Shown here piece after piece: positions 1 through 9,425 of a DNA stretch of 64,000 nt (within the stretch, counting starts at the first letter, position 1; the number at the start of each line of letters is the position of its first letter). Origin of the DNA: Castor canadensis (Eukaryota; Chordata; Mammalia; Rodentia; Castoridae). The notes beneath the pieces are model-generated. The model was not told the origin of the DNA, ran no database searches, and saw only the letters and a program-made list of their open reading frames with translations. Position numbers and translations under genes: made by a program. The stretch is taken from positions 62,962,501 through 63,026,500 of the forward strand of contig NC_133394.1 in the NCBI RefSeq assembly GCF_047511655.1, written 5' to 3'.

Positions 1-982
1 TGTGGGTGTGATCCATTTTAAAAATTCTAAATCGGCCTGGCCTGTGGGGTCCACTGGTTTGACTGTCCCCCCGCCCCCTTAGGGGTCCCCTAGGGCCCGA
101 CTTAAGGCAGCGGTCTGGCCGGAAGCGTCTCTTTTCTCTTTCTCCCACGTGTATGCAGTGCAGTCAGTCCCTTCTGGCATATAGCCTTCTCTACTCACCC
201 TCATTCACCCTCCCCCATGCCACAAGCACCCGACCACACACAGGCTGTACCTACTGGACAGACCTGTCTTCCTGATGAAGGTTAATGTGAGTGTACCAAG
301 GGCTTCCTCACTGTTTCCCTGCAGGGAGTCCACCTCACCTCTTTGTGGTCACCTCCTCACCTTGCTCTCCCTTACCCTCTGACCTCCTGCCCTGGAGTTT
401 TCAGGACTTAGAATTCCTATGCTGCTCCTAGACTCTCCGAGCAGGGTTGTTTCTTTGAACCTTCTCCTGGATGCTCTCCTTCCTTTTTCCTTGGCCTCCC
501 CCCTCCCTCCCCCGAGATGGCCAAACAGTGTTCTTTGCTTTAACTTCCTGAAGTGTGCATTTCAATTCGTTCTTCTCTAGATGTTCGTAGAATCCATTGT
601 CACCACCGTGGAAGAAGCAGTGTGTACATTGCCGACCCCGGGCCCCAAGACCCCCTGTCCCCTGGGTATTTCAGGCTTCCAAAGGGTGTGGTTAAATGGT
701 ACTTTTCCTTAGTTCCCCCAGTGTGCGTGTCAATTCGTCCTTCCCTGGACTTTGGTAGTGGAAACCATCCTGAAGAAGCAGTGAAGGTACATTTGAGTCA
801 TGGTGCCCCAACCCCCCTGCCCTCTCCCCGCCAGACTAGCAGACACCATGAGCTCTTGGTATTTCTGACTTCCTACAGCGGCAGGGGGTCCTTGTGGCCC
901 TGCAGGGTTGTAAAGTAGGGAAGCCTTAGAGTAGGTGGCCACGCCTTGGTGAACTCATGTGTTTGTCTGGTTTTGCATGCAG

Positions 983-1011
983 GGATGGGGTTGCGTGGTT
1001 GGCAAGACGTG
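983..1011 (+). other. Candidate 29-base exon in monomer 1
   Basis: It is preceded by 'gttttgcatgcag' and followed by 'gtaagaagc', a good acceptor/donor pair 29 bases apart. The same pair recurs in every monomer (for example near 4111, 7267, 10404, 13556, 16693, 19845). Transcription is not shown by sequence alone; a 29-base exon is short but possible. Confidence 0.25.
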
Positions 1012-1042
1012 GTAAGAAGCATCACTCGGAGGCCCGTTTCAG

Positions 1043-1107
1043 CTAGAAGAAGTTTTATTTCACTACACTCGGATGACTTCCTTCATCAGGCATGGATCTG
1101 CTCTAAG
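1043..1107 (+). other. Candidate 65-base exon in monomer 1
   Basis: Acceptor-like 'ggcccgtttcag' and donor-like 'ctctaag|gtgagg' enclose a 65-base AT-richer segment inside a GC-rich monomer. The segment is strongly conserved among all monomers. The 9.65-kb duplication breakpoint (29556) falls a few bases inside the equivalent of this segment. Confidence 0.3.
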
Positions 1108-1479
1108 GTGAGGTGGGGACGGTGGGGATCTCCTGGAGTGTAGCTTGGAGGTGCTGGGAGCAAAGAGGAGGAGAGGATTGGAAAATGTCCAGGGAGTGTG
1201 GGGGACGCTTGGAAAGAATGAGTGGTGCAATTTTGAAAACTTAGGGGAGACCAACGCTTTGGGGGAGGAGGGCAGGGCTGAGCAGGTTCCTTGCTGGTGG
1301 GTTCCATTGAGCTGAGGCAGGTGCCCTGGCCCTGATCTGTGAAGTGCTGTGTTTGTGCATAGCAGACAGAGGCAGTTTTGGGCAAAGGATCCCACCAAGC
1401 CTTCCTCCCAGCTTCCTGGGCTGGCCCGGGCTGTTGAGGGAGGGCAGGGCTGGTGGGGATGGGGCAGGGGAGTGGATGG

Positions 1480-1493
1480 CCAGCAGGTGGAGG
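1480..1493 (+). promoter_or_regulatory. CTCF-like motif, monomer 1 and paralogues
   Basis: 'ccagcaggtggagg' matches 13 of 14 positions of the published CTCF consensus CCASYAGRKGGCRS; the mismatch is A for the strongly preferred C at position 12. Identical sites are at 4609-4622, 7764-7777, 10902-10915, 14053-14066 and 17191-17204. The terminal copies (about 20334 and 29982) lack the first four bases. Binding is inferred from the motif only. Confidence 0.4.
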
Positions 1494-1769
1494 GAGGTGG
1501 GCCCTGCAGAGCTGCGGAGGGTGTGTGTGTGGGGGAGGTCGGAGCTGGGCTCCAGGTCCCTGCAGGCCACCCAAGCCCGGGGGGCTCCTGGAGAAATGCA
1601 GAGAAGAGGAGGGCTCCTGGTGCTCTTCCTCTGGGAGAGAGGCAGTGGGTCCTTCTGGGCAGGCCAAGTTCAGTGTTTGGGACGTTTACCCCCCCGCCCC
1701 CCCGTGCGCTGTGCAGCTGGGCTCTGGGCAGCGCTTGAAGCTGCCTTCTGACAGGCTTGTCTTTTTTAG

Positions 1770-1889
1770 CTCCCTGCCAGCCGCCTGAGGGTGTCCCCCC
1801 TGGGGCCTTTGCCGCCCTGAGCGGCCAGGCATCTCGGGGGCGCGCAGGCGCGCGCACACGGAGGACCCGAGAACCGACCAGCCTCGCGG
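1770..1889 (+). other. Candidate 120-base CpG-rich exon in monomer 1
   Basis: A strong acceptor-like tract ('cttgtcttttttag') is followed by 120 CpG-rich bases and the donor-like 'gcgg|gtgagtgag'. Equivalent blocks lie in every monomer. Type A keeps GTGAGT, type B has GTGTGT, and the terminal copies keep GTGAGT. No reading frame is preserved between A and B, so any transcript would be non-coding or 5' untranslated. Confidence 0.3.
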
Positions 1890-2135
1890 GTGAGTGAGCA
1901 AGGGGACCCGGCCGCATGGGCTGCAGCAGCCAGGGCTTGGGGCCTTGGCGCTGTGGAGTGGGCCACTTGGGAGGAGGACGTTCGGGCAGCCGCTAGGTGA
2001 GGCAGCGCCACCTCCACTGGGAGACCCGTGCTGGCGGGAGGCGCACCTCCCTAGCGGCCAGCCTCGGACGGGGGCGGTGGCTGCGGCGGCGGCAGTGAGG
2101 CAGGCGCTTCAAGGCGACGGCTTGCCTCCGCCCAG

Positions 2136-2189
2136 GGGTTTGTGTCAAGTCCCCCCGTATTCGGTATTCGGAAGCCTGTCAACCTCCAG
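2136..2189 (+). other. Candidate 54-base exon in monomer 1 and its paralogues
   Basis: Acceptor-like 'cctccgcccag' and the very strong donor-like 'cctccag|gtgagttc' enclose 54 bases containing 'gtattcggtattcgg'. Paralogous blocks: 5296-5350, 8429-8482, 11589-11643, 14718-14771, 17878-17932, 21029-21082 and 30679-30732. Type B has one extra C, shifting any frame, which argues for a non-coding role. The donor is invariant, including in the divergent terminal copies. Confidence 0.35.
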
Positions 2190-2867
2190 GTGAGTTCCCT
2201 GTCCTAGCTTGCTTGTTTGCCTGCTTGCTGGCTTTCCTGGCTTGCCTTGGCTTGGCTTGTGATGGGTGCCTGGGCTCCCTGGGCTCTTGTTCCAAAGGGC
2301 AGGAGGCTTTAGTCTTGTTCGCCTTGCTCTGTAGTCCGTCCGTGTTTCTAACGGGCTTGGCAAGCTGGGGGAATGGTGAAACTGGCTTGACTTTGCTTCC
2401 TGGCACACTTGTGCCTTTGGATGAGGTGTGTTGCTTTGTGTGAGGGGCAGAGAAATGGGTTTGGGATCAGGGCCAGGCATTTTGTAGCTTGGCTGTGTAT
2501 TCTTGCAGGGGAAGCCCTTAGACCTTTTAGGGTCGTGTTAATTTCTTCCGGACACCTTTCTTTCTTTCTTTATGCGTTTGGGTCTTTGTGTATTTCTGTA
2601 ACTCGGTAGGTAGTTGTAAATGTATTTGTGGTCCTAGGTGTATGTAGGTATGTATTCATTGACTGGGTTCTCCGAGGAAGGTTGGTTTGGTATTTTCAGG
2701 CGAGGGACTCTCCCTTTGGAGAGTCATGTCCTGGGCAGTCATGGACAGTGACCGTCCTCCCGACCACTCCGTGCTGCCTGGGAAGCTGCGGGGACAGGCG
2801 CCTGCTGCCACACGCAGCAAGTTTTCTCCTGGAGCTTAAGCTGTCAAGGTTTTGGCCTGAGACCCCT

Positions 2868-3045
2868 TGAACTGTGATCCTGCCTTTTGTCTGCCTTCTG
2901 GGTGTCTGGGATTCTAGGCGTGAGACCCTGCAGGGGACTTGTTGGTTTTTAGAAGGAGAGCGTTGCCCTGTAGCTCATGCCGACCTGGTAGCTCGGATCC
3001 CCCTGTCTCAGCCCCGCAAGGGCAGGAATGACATGTGTGCGCCCT
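2868..3045 (-). mobile_element. Fossil B1-type SINE dimer inside the monomer
   Basis: The stretch from 'ttgaactgtgatcctgcc' through 'gggattctaggcgtgag' and 'gttgccctgtagctcatg' aligns in order with the intact-looking minus-strand SINE at 24900-25122 ('ttgaactgtgatcttccc', 'aggtgtgagccc', 'tttgccctgtaggctgg'). It recurs in monomers 2-6 (for example about 6020-6195 and 9161-9338). The terminal monomer ends before it. The SINE was therefore part of the unit before it was amplified. Confidence 0.65.
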
Positions 3046-3132
3046 CCTCGCTGGCTTTAGGTGTGTTTTGTGCTTCGGTAGCTTAGTTTGTTACTTTGGT
3101 GTTTTTCACTGGGATAGATTGTGTGTGTAGGG

Positions 3133-6100
3133 TGTGGGTGTGATCCATTTTAAAAATTCTAAATCGGCCTGGCCTGTGGGGTCCACTGGTTTGACTGTCC
3201 CCCCGCCCCCTTAGGGGTCCCCTAGGGCCCGACTTAAGGCAGCGGTCTGGCCGGAAGCGTCTCTTTTCTCTTTCTCCCACGTGTATGCAGTGCAGTCCAA
3301 TCTGGCATATAGCCTTCTCTACTCACCCTCATTCACCCTCCCCCATGCCACAAGCACCCGACCACACACAGGCTGTACCTACTGGACAGACCTGTCTTCC
3401 TGATGAAGGTTAATGTGAGTGTACCAAGGGCTTCCTCACTGTTTCTCTGCAGGGAGTCCACCTCACCTCTTTGTGGTCACCTCCTCACCTTGCTCTCCCT
3501 TACCCTCTGACCTCCTGCCCTGGAGTTTTCAGGACTTATAATTCCTATGCTGCTCCTAGACTCTCCGAGCAGGGTTGTTTCTTTGAACCTTCTCCTGGAT
3601 GCTCTCCTACCTTTTTCCTTGGCCTCCCCCCTCCTTCCCCCGAGATGTCCAAACAGTGTTCTTTGCTTTAACTTCCTGAAGTGTGCATTTCAATTCGTTC
3701 TTCTCTAGATGTTCGTAGAATCCATTGTCACCACCGTGGAAGAAGCAGTGTGTACATTGCCTACCCCGGGCCCCAAGACCCCCTGTCCCCTGGGTATTTC
3801 AGGCTTCCAAAGGGTGTGGTTAAATGGTACTTTTCCTTAGTTCCCCCAGTGTGCGTGTCAATTCGTCCTACCCTGCACTTTGGTAGTGGAAACCATCCTG
3901 AAGAAGCAGTGAGGGTACATTTGAGTCATGGTGCCCCAACCCCCCTGCCCTCTCCCCGCCAGACTAGCAGACACCATGAGCTCTTGGTATTTCTGACTTC
4001 CTACAGCGGCAGGGGGTCCTTGTGGCCCTGCAGGGTTGTAAAGTAGGGAAGCCTTAGAGTAGGTGGCCACGCCTTGGTGAACTCATGTGTTTGTCTGGTT
4101 TTGCATGCAGGGATGGGGTTGCGTGGTTGGCAAGACGTGGTAAGAAGCATCACTCGGAGGCCCGTTTCAGCTAGAAGAAGTTTTATTTCACTACACTCGG
4201 ATGACTTCCTTCATCAGGCATGGATCTGCTCTAAGGTGAGGTGGGGACGGTGGGGATCTCCTGGAGTGTAGCTTGGAGGTGCTGGGAGCAAAGAGGAGGA
4301 GAGGATTGGAAAATGTCCAGGGAGTGTGGGGGACGCTTGGAAAGAATGAGTGGTGCAATTTTGAAAACTTAGGGGAGACCAACGCTTTGGGGGAGGAGGG
4401 CAGGGCTGAGCAGGTTCCTTGGCTGGTGGGTTCCAGTGAGCTGAGGCAGGTGCCCTGGCCCTGATCTGTGAAGTGCTGTGTTTGTGCATAGCAGACAGAG
4501 GCAGTTTTGGGCAAAGGATCCCACCAAGCCTTCCTCCCAGCTTCCTGGGCTGGCCCGGGCTGTTGAGGGAGGGCAGGGCTGGTGGGGGTGGGGCAGGGGA
4601 GTGGATGGCCAGCAGGTGGAGGGAGGTGGGCCCTGCAGAGCTGCGGAGGGTGTGTGTGTGGGGGAGGTCGGAGCTGGGCTCCAGGTCCCTGCAGGCCACC
4701 CAAGGCTAGGGGACTCCTGGAGAAATGCAGAGAAGAGGAGGGCTCCTGGTGCTCTTGCTCTGGGAGAGAGGCAGAGGGTCCTTCTGGGCAGGCCAAGTCT
4801 GGTGTTTGGGACGTTTACCGACCCCCGCCCACCCCCCCGCCCCCGCCGTGCGCCGTGCAGCTGGGCTCTGGGCAGCGCTTGAAGCTGCCTTCTGACAGGC
4901 TTGTCTTTTTTAGGCTCCCTGCCAGCCGCCTGAGGGAGTCCCCCCTGGGGCCTTTGCAGCCCTGAGCGGCCAGGCATCTCGGGGGCGCGCAGGCGCGCGC
5001 ACACGGAGGACCCGAGAACCGACCAGCCTCGCGGGTGTGTGAGCAAGGGGACCCGGCCGCATGGGCTGCAGCAGCCAGGGCTTGGGGCCTTGGCGCTGTG
5101 GAGTGGGCCACTTGGGAGGAGGACGTTCGGGCAGCCGCTAGGTGAGGCAGCGCCACCTCCACTGGGAGACCCGTGCTGGCGGGAAGGCGCCTGCATCCGC
5201 CTGGGGGTGGCGCACTTCCCTAGTGGCCGGCCTGTGACGGGGGCGGTGGCAGCGGCGAGGCAGGCGCTTCAAGGTGGCGGCTTGCCTCCGCCCAGGGGTT
5301 TGTGTCAAGTCCCCCCCGTATTCGGTATTCGGAAGCCTGTCAACCTTCAGGTGAGTTCCCTGTCCTAGCTTGCTTGTTTGCCTGCTTGCTGGCTTTCCTG
5401 GCTTGCCTTGGCTTGGCTTGTGATGGGTGCCTGGGCTCCCTGGGCTCTTGTTCCAAAGGGCAGGAGGCTTTAGTCTTGTTGGCCTTGCTCTGTAGTCCGT
5501 CCGTGTTTCTAACGGGCTTGGCAAGCTGGGGGAATAGTGAAACTGGCTTGACTTTGCTTCCTGGCACACTTGTGCCTTTGGATGAGGTGTGTTGGTTTGT
5601 GTGAGGGGCAGAGAAATGGGTTTGGGATCAGGGCCAGGCATTTTGTAGCTTGGCTGTGTATTCTTGCAGGGGAAGCCCTTAGACCTTTTAGGGTCGTGTT
5701 AATTTCTCCCGGACACCTTTCTTTCTTTCTTTATGCGTTTGGGTCTTTGTGTATTTCTGTAACTCGGTAGGTAGTTGTAAACGTATTTGTGGTCCTAGGT
5801 GTATGTAGGTATGTATTCATTGACTGGGTTCTCCGAGGAAGGTTGGTTTGGTATTTTCAGGCGAGGGACTCTCCCTTTGGGCCTGGGCAGTCATGGACAG
5901 TGACCGTCCTCCCGACCACTCCGTGCCGCCTGGGAAGCTGCGGGGACAGGCGCCTGCTGCCACACGCAGCAAGTTTTCTCCTGGAGCTTAAGCTGTCAAG
6001 GTTTTGGCCTGAGACCCCTTGAACTGTGATCCTGCCTTTTGTCTGCCTTCTGGGTGTCTGGGATTCTAGGCGTGAGACCCTGCAGGGGACTTGTTGGTTT

Positions 6101-6284
6101 TTAGAAGGAGAGCGTTGCCCTGTAGCTCATGCCGACCTGGTAGCTGGGGTCCCCCTGTCTCAGCCCCGCAAGGGCAGGAATGACATGTGTGCACCCTCCT
6201 CGCTGGCTTTAGGTGTGTTTTGTGCTTCGGTAGCTTAGTTTGTTACTTTGGTGTTTTTCACTGGGATAGATTGTGTGTGTAGGG
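3133..6284 (+). repeat. Macrosatellite monomer 2 (type B)
   Basis: Complete type B monomer. It is told from A by 'cttataattcc', 'ttgcctacccc', 'gtgagggtac', the extra 24 bases around 5190-5213, and the short form 'ctttgggcctgggcag' near 5877. The candidate CTCF motif lies at 4609-4622 and the opposite-strand core at 5150-5158. The splice-donor-like GTGAGT after the CpG exon-like block is changed to GTGTGT (about 5035). Confidence 0.95.
4790..5350. promoter_or_regulatory. CpG-dense core of monomer 2
   Basis: Same core as in monomer 1, but with the type B 24-base extra segment. This adds a further CTCF-like match at 5200-5213 ('cctgggggtggcgc', 11 of 14 positions of the published consensus). 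The opposite-strand core is at 5150-5158. Confidence 0.42.
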
Positions 6285-9200
6285 TGTGGGTGTGATCCAT
6301 TTTAAAAATTCTAAATCGGCCTGGCCTGTGGGGTCCACTGGTTTGACTGTCCCCCCGCCCCCTTAGGGGTCCCCTAGGGCCCGACTTAAGGCAGCGGTCT
6401 GGCCGGAAGCGTCTCTTTTCTCTTTCTCCCACGTGTATGCAGTGCAGTCAGTCCCTTCTGGCATATAGCCTTCTCTACTCACCCTCATTCACCCTCCCCC
6501 ATGCCACAAGCACCCGACCACACACAGGCTGTACCTACTGGACAGACCTGTCTTCCTGATGAAGGTTAATGTGAGTGTACCAAGGGCTTCCTCACTGTTT
6601 CCCTGCAGGGAGTCCACCTCACCTCTTTGTGGTCACCTCCTCACCTTGCTCTCCCTTACCCTCTGACCTCCTGCCCTGGAGTTTTCAGGACTTAGAATTC
6701 CTATGCTGCTCCTAGACTCTCCGAGCAGGGTTGTTTCTTTGAACCTTCTCCTGGATGCTCTCCTTCCTTTTTCCTTGGCCTCCCCCCTCCCTCCCCCGAG
6801 ATGGCCAAACAGTGTTCTTTGCTTTAACTTCCTGAAGTGTGCATTTCAATTCGTTCTTCTCTAGATGTTCGTAGAATCCATTGTCACCACCGTGGAAGAA
6901 GCAGTGTGTACATTGCCGACCCCGGGCCCCAAGACCCCCTGTCCCCTGGGTATTTCAGGCTTCCAAAGGGTGTGGTTAAATGGTACTTTTCCTTAGTTCC
7001 CCCAGTGTGCGTGTCAATTCGTCCTTCCCTGGACTTTGGTAGTGGAAACCATCCTGAAGAAGCAGTGAAGGTACATTTGAGTCATGGTGCCCCAACCCCC
7101 CTGCCCTCTCCCCGCCAGACTAGCAGACACCATGAGCTCTTGGTATTTCTGACTTCCTACAGCGGCAGGGGGTCCTTGTGGCCCTGCAGGGTTGTAAAGT
7201 AGGGAAGCCTTAGAGTAGGTGGCCACGCCTTGGTGAACTCATGTGTTTGTCTGGTTTTGCATGCAGGGATGGGGTTGCGTGGTTGGCAAGACGTGGTAAG
7301 AAGCATCACTCGGAGGCCCGTTTCAGCTAGAAGAAGTTTTATTTCACTACACTCGGATGACTTCCTTCATCAGGCATGGATCTGCTCTAAGGTGAGGTGG
7401 GGACGGTGGGGATCTCCTGGAGTGTAGCTTGGAGGTGCTGGGAGCAAAGAGGAGGAGAGGATTGGAAAATGTCCAGGGAGTGTGGGGGACGCTTGGAAAG
7501 AATGAGTGATGCAATTTTGAAAACTTAGGGGAGACCAACGCTTTGGGGGAGGAGGGCAGGGCTGAGCAGGTTCCTTGCTGGTGGGTTCCATTGAGCTGAG
7601 GCAGGTGCCCTGGCCCTGATCTGTGAAGTGCTGTGTTTGTGCATAGCAGACAGAGGCAGTTTTGGGCAAAGGATCCCACCAAGCCTTCCTCCCAGCTTCC
7701 TGGGCTGGCCCGGGCTGTTGAGGGAGGGTAGGGCTGGTGGGGATGGGGCAGGGGAGTGGATGGCCAGCAGGTGGAGGGAGGTGGGCCCTGCAGAGCTGCG
7801 GAGGGTGTGTGTGTGGGGGAGGTCGGAGCTGGGCTCCAGGTCCCTGCAGGCCACCCAAGCCCGGGGGGCTCCTGGAGAAATGCAGAGAAGAGGAGGGCTC
7901 CTGGTGCTCTTCCTCTGGGAGAGAGGCAGTGGGTCCTTCTGGGCAGGCCAAGTTCAGTGTTTGGGACGTTTACCCCCCCGCCCCCCCGTGCGCTGTGCAG
8001 CTGGGCTCTGGGCAGCGCTTGAAGCTGCCTTCTGACAGGCTTGTCTTTTTTAGCTCCCTGCCAGCCGCCTGAGGGAGTCCCCCCTGGGGCCTTTGCCGCC
8101 CTGAGCGGCCAGGCATCTCGGGGGCGCGCAGGCGCGCGCACACGGAGGACCCGAGAACCGACCAGCCTCGCGGGTGAGTGAGCAAGGGGACCCGGCCGCA
8201 TGGGCTGCAGCAGCCAGGGCTTGGGGCCTTGGCGCTGTGGAGTGGGCCACTTGGGAGGAGGACGTTCGGGCAGCCGCTAGGTGAGGCAGCGCCACCTCCA
8301 CTGGGAGACCCGTGCTGGCGGGAGGCGCACCTCCCTAGCGGCCAGCCTTGGACGGGGGCGGTGGCTGCGGCGGCGGCGGCGGCGGCAGTGAGGCAGGCGC
8401 TTCAAGACGACGGCTTGCCTCCGCCCAGGGGTTTGTGTCAAGTCCCCCCGTATTCGGTATTCGGAAGCCTGTCAACCTCCAGGTGAGTTCCCTGTCCTAG
8501 CTTGCTTGTTTGCCTGCTTGCTGGCTTTCCTGGCTTGCCTTGGCTTGGCTTGTGATGGGTGCCTGGGCTCCCTGGGCTCTTGTTCCAAAGGGCAGGAGGC
8601 TTTAGTCTTGTTCGCCTTGCTCTGTAGTCCGTCCGTGTTTCTAACGGGCTTGGCAAGCTGGGGGAATGGTGAAACTGGCTTGACTTTGCTTCCTGGCACA
8701 CTTGTGCCTTTGGATGAGGTGTGTTGCTTTGTGTGAGGGGCAGAGAAATGGGTTTGGGATCAGGGCCAGGCATTTTGTAGCTTGGCTGTGTATTCTTGCA
8801 GGGGAAGCCCTTAGACCTTTTAGGGTCGTGTTAATTTCTCCCGGACACCTTTCTTTCTTTCTTTATGCGTTTGGGTCTTTGTGTATTTCTGTAACTCGGT
8901 AGGTAGTTGTAAATGTATTTGTGGTCCTAGGTGTATGTAGGTATGTATTCATTGACTGGGTTCTCCGAGGAAGGTTGGTTTGGTATTTTCAGGCGAGGGA
9001 CTCTCCCTTTGGAGAGTCATGTCCTGGGCAGTCATGGACAGTGACCGTCCTCCCGACCACTCCGTGCTGCCTGGGAAGCTGCGGGGACAGGCGCCTGCTG
9101 CCACACGCAGCAAGTTTTCTCCTGGAGCTTAAGCTGTCAAGGTTTTGGCCTGAGACCCCTTGAACTGTGATCCTGCCTTTTGTCTGCCTTCTGGGTGTCT

Positions 9201-9425
9201 GGGATTCTAGGCGTGAGACCCTGCAGGGGACTTGTTGGTTTTTAGAAGGAGAGCGTTGCCCTGTAGCTCATGCCGACCTGGTAGCTCGGATCCCCCTGTC
9301 TCAGCCCCGCAAGGGCAGGAATGACATGTGTGCGCCCTCCTCGCTGGCTTTAGGTGTGTTTTGTGCTTCGGTAGCTTAGTTTGTTACTTTGGTGTTTTTC
9401 ACTGGGATAGATTGTGTGTGTAGGG
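6285..9425 (+). repeat. Macrosatellite monomer 3 (type A)
   Basis: Type A monomer, almost identical to monomer 5 and closely similar to monomer 1. It has an expanded CGG tract (five units near 8368) and 'gagtgatgcaatt' near 7502. CTCF-like motif 7764-7777; opposite-strand core 8289-8297. Confidence 0.95.
7945..8485. promoter_or_regulatory. CpG-dense core of monomer 3
   Basis: Type A core with the longer CGG tract (five units near 8368). Opposite-strand CTCF-like core at 8289-8297. Confidence 0.42.

Larger units (their letters stand above)
1660..2190. promoter_or_regulatory. CpG-dense core of monomer 1
   Basis: This is the most CpG-rich part of the monomer, with 'gggggcgcgcaggcgcgcgc' at its centre near 1836. 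It resembles a CpG-island promoter and has no TATA box that I can see. The opposite-strand CTCF-like core 'gcgccacct' is at 2005-2013. Promoter activity is inferred from composition only. Confidence 0.45.
1..3132 (+). repeat. Macrosatellite monomer 1 (type A)
   Basis: Complete type A monomer, used here as the reference. Type A is diagnosed by 'cttagaattcc' near 408, 'gagatggccaaac' near 513, 'ttgccgacccc' near 630, 'gtgaaggtac' near 781 and 'ggagagtcatgtcctgg' near 2718. It carries a CTCF-like motif at 1480-1493, a G-rich run at 1447-1470, a CpG core at about 1660-2190, a degenerate GCTT-rich tract at 2205-2260 and a fossil SINE at 2868-3045. It has three CGG units in the core, against five in monomers 3 and 5. 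Confidence 0.95.

Noticed and set aside
75-100. Short inverted repeat 'aggggtcccct' as a terminator or regulatory hairpin
   Set aside because: The arms are about five bases, and this is a eukaryotic repeat unit in which such short palindromes are common.
553-918. 121-codon plus-strand frame repeated in every monomer
   Set aside because: It is conserved only because the whole monomer is conserved. Changes between A and B fall evenly over codon positions, and it has no recognisable domain.
1063-1917. 284-codon minus-strand open frame in type A monomers (also 7347-8201, 13636-14490) and the 275-codon frame in type B (4369-5196 and paralogues)
   Set aside because: Pro/Ser/Arg-rich translation with no domain. 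Several frames on both strands are open over the same GC-rich stretch, and A and B differ by frame-shifting indels. This is what low stop-codon density in GC-rich DNA gives.
5270-5285. YY1-like 'aaggtggcggc' in type B cores
   Set aside because: It differs from the YY1 consensus in the core ATGG (here GTGG), the part needed for binding.
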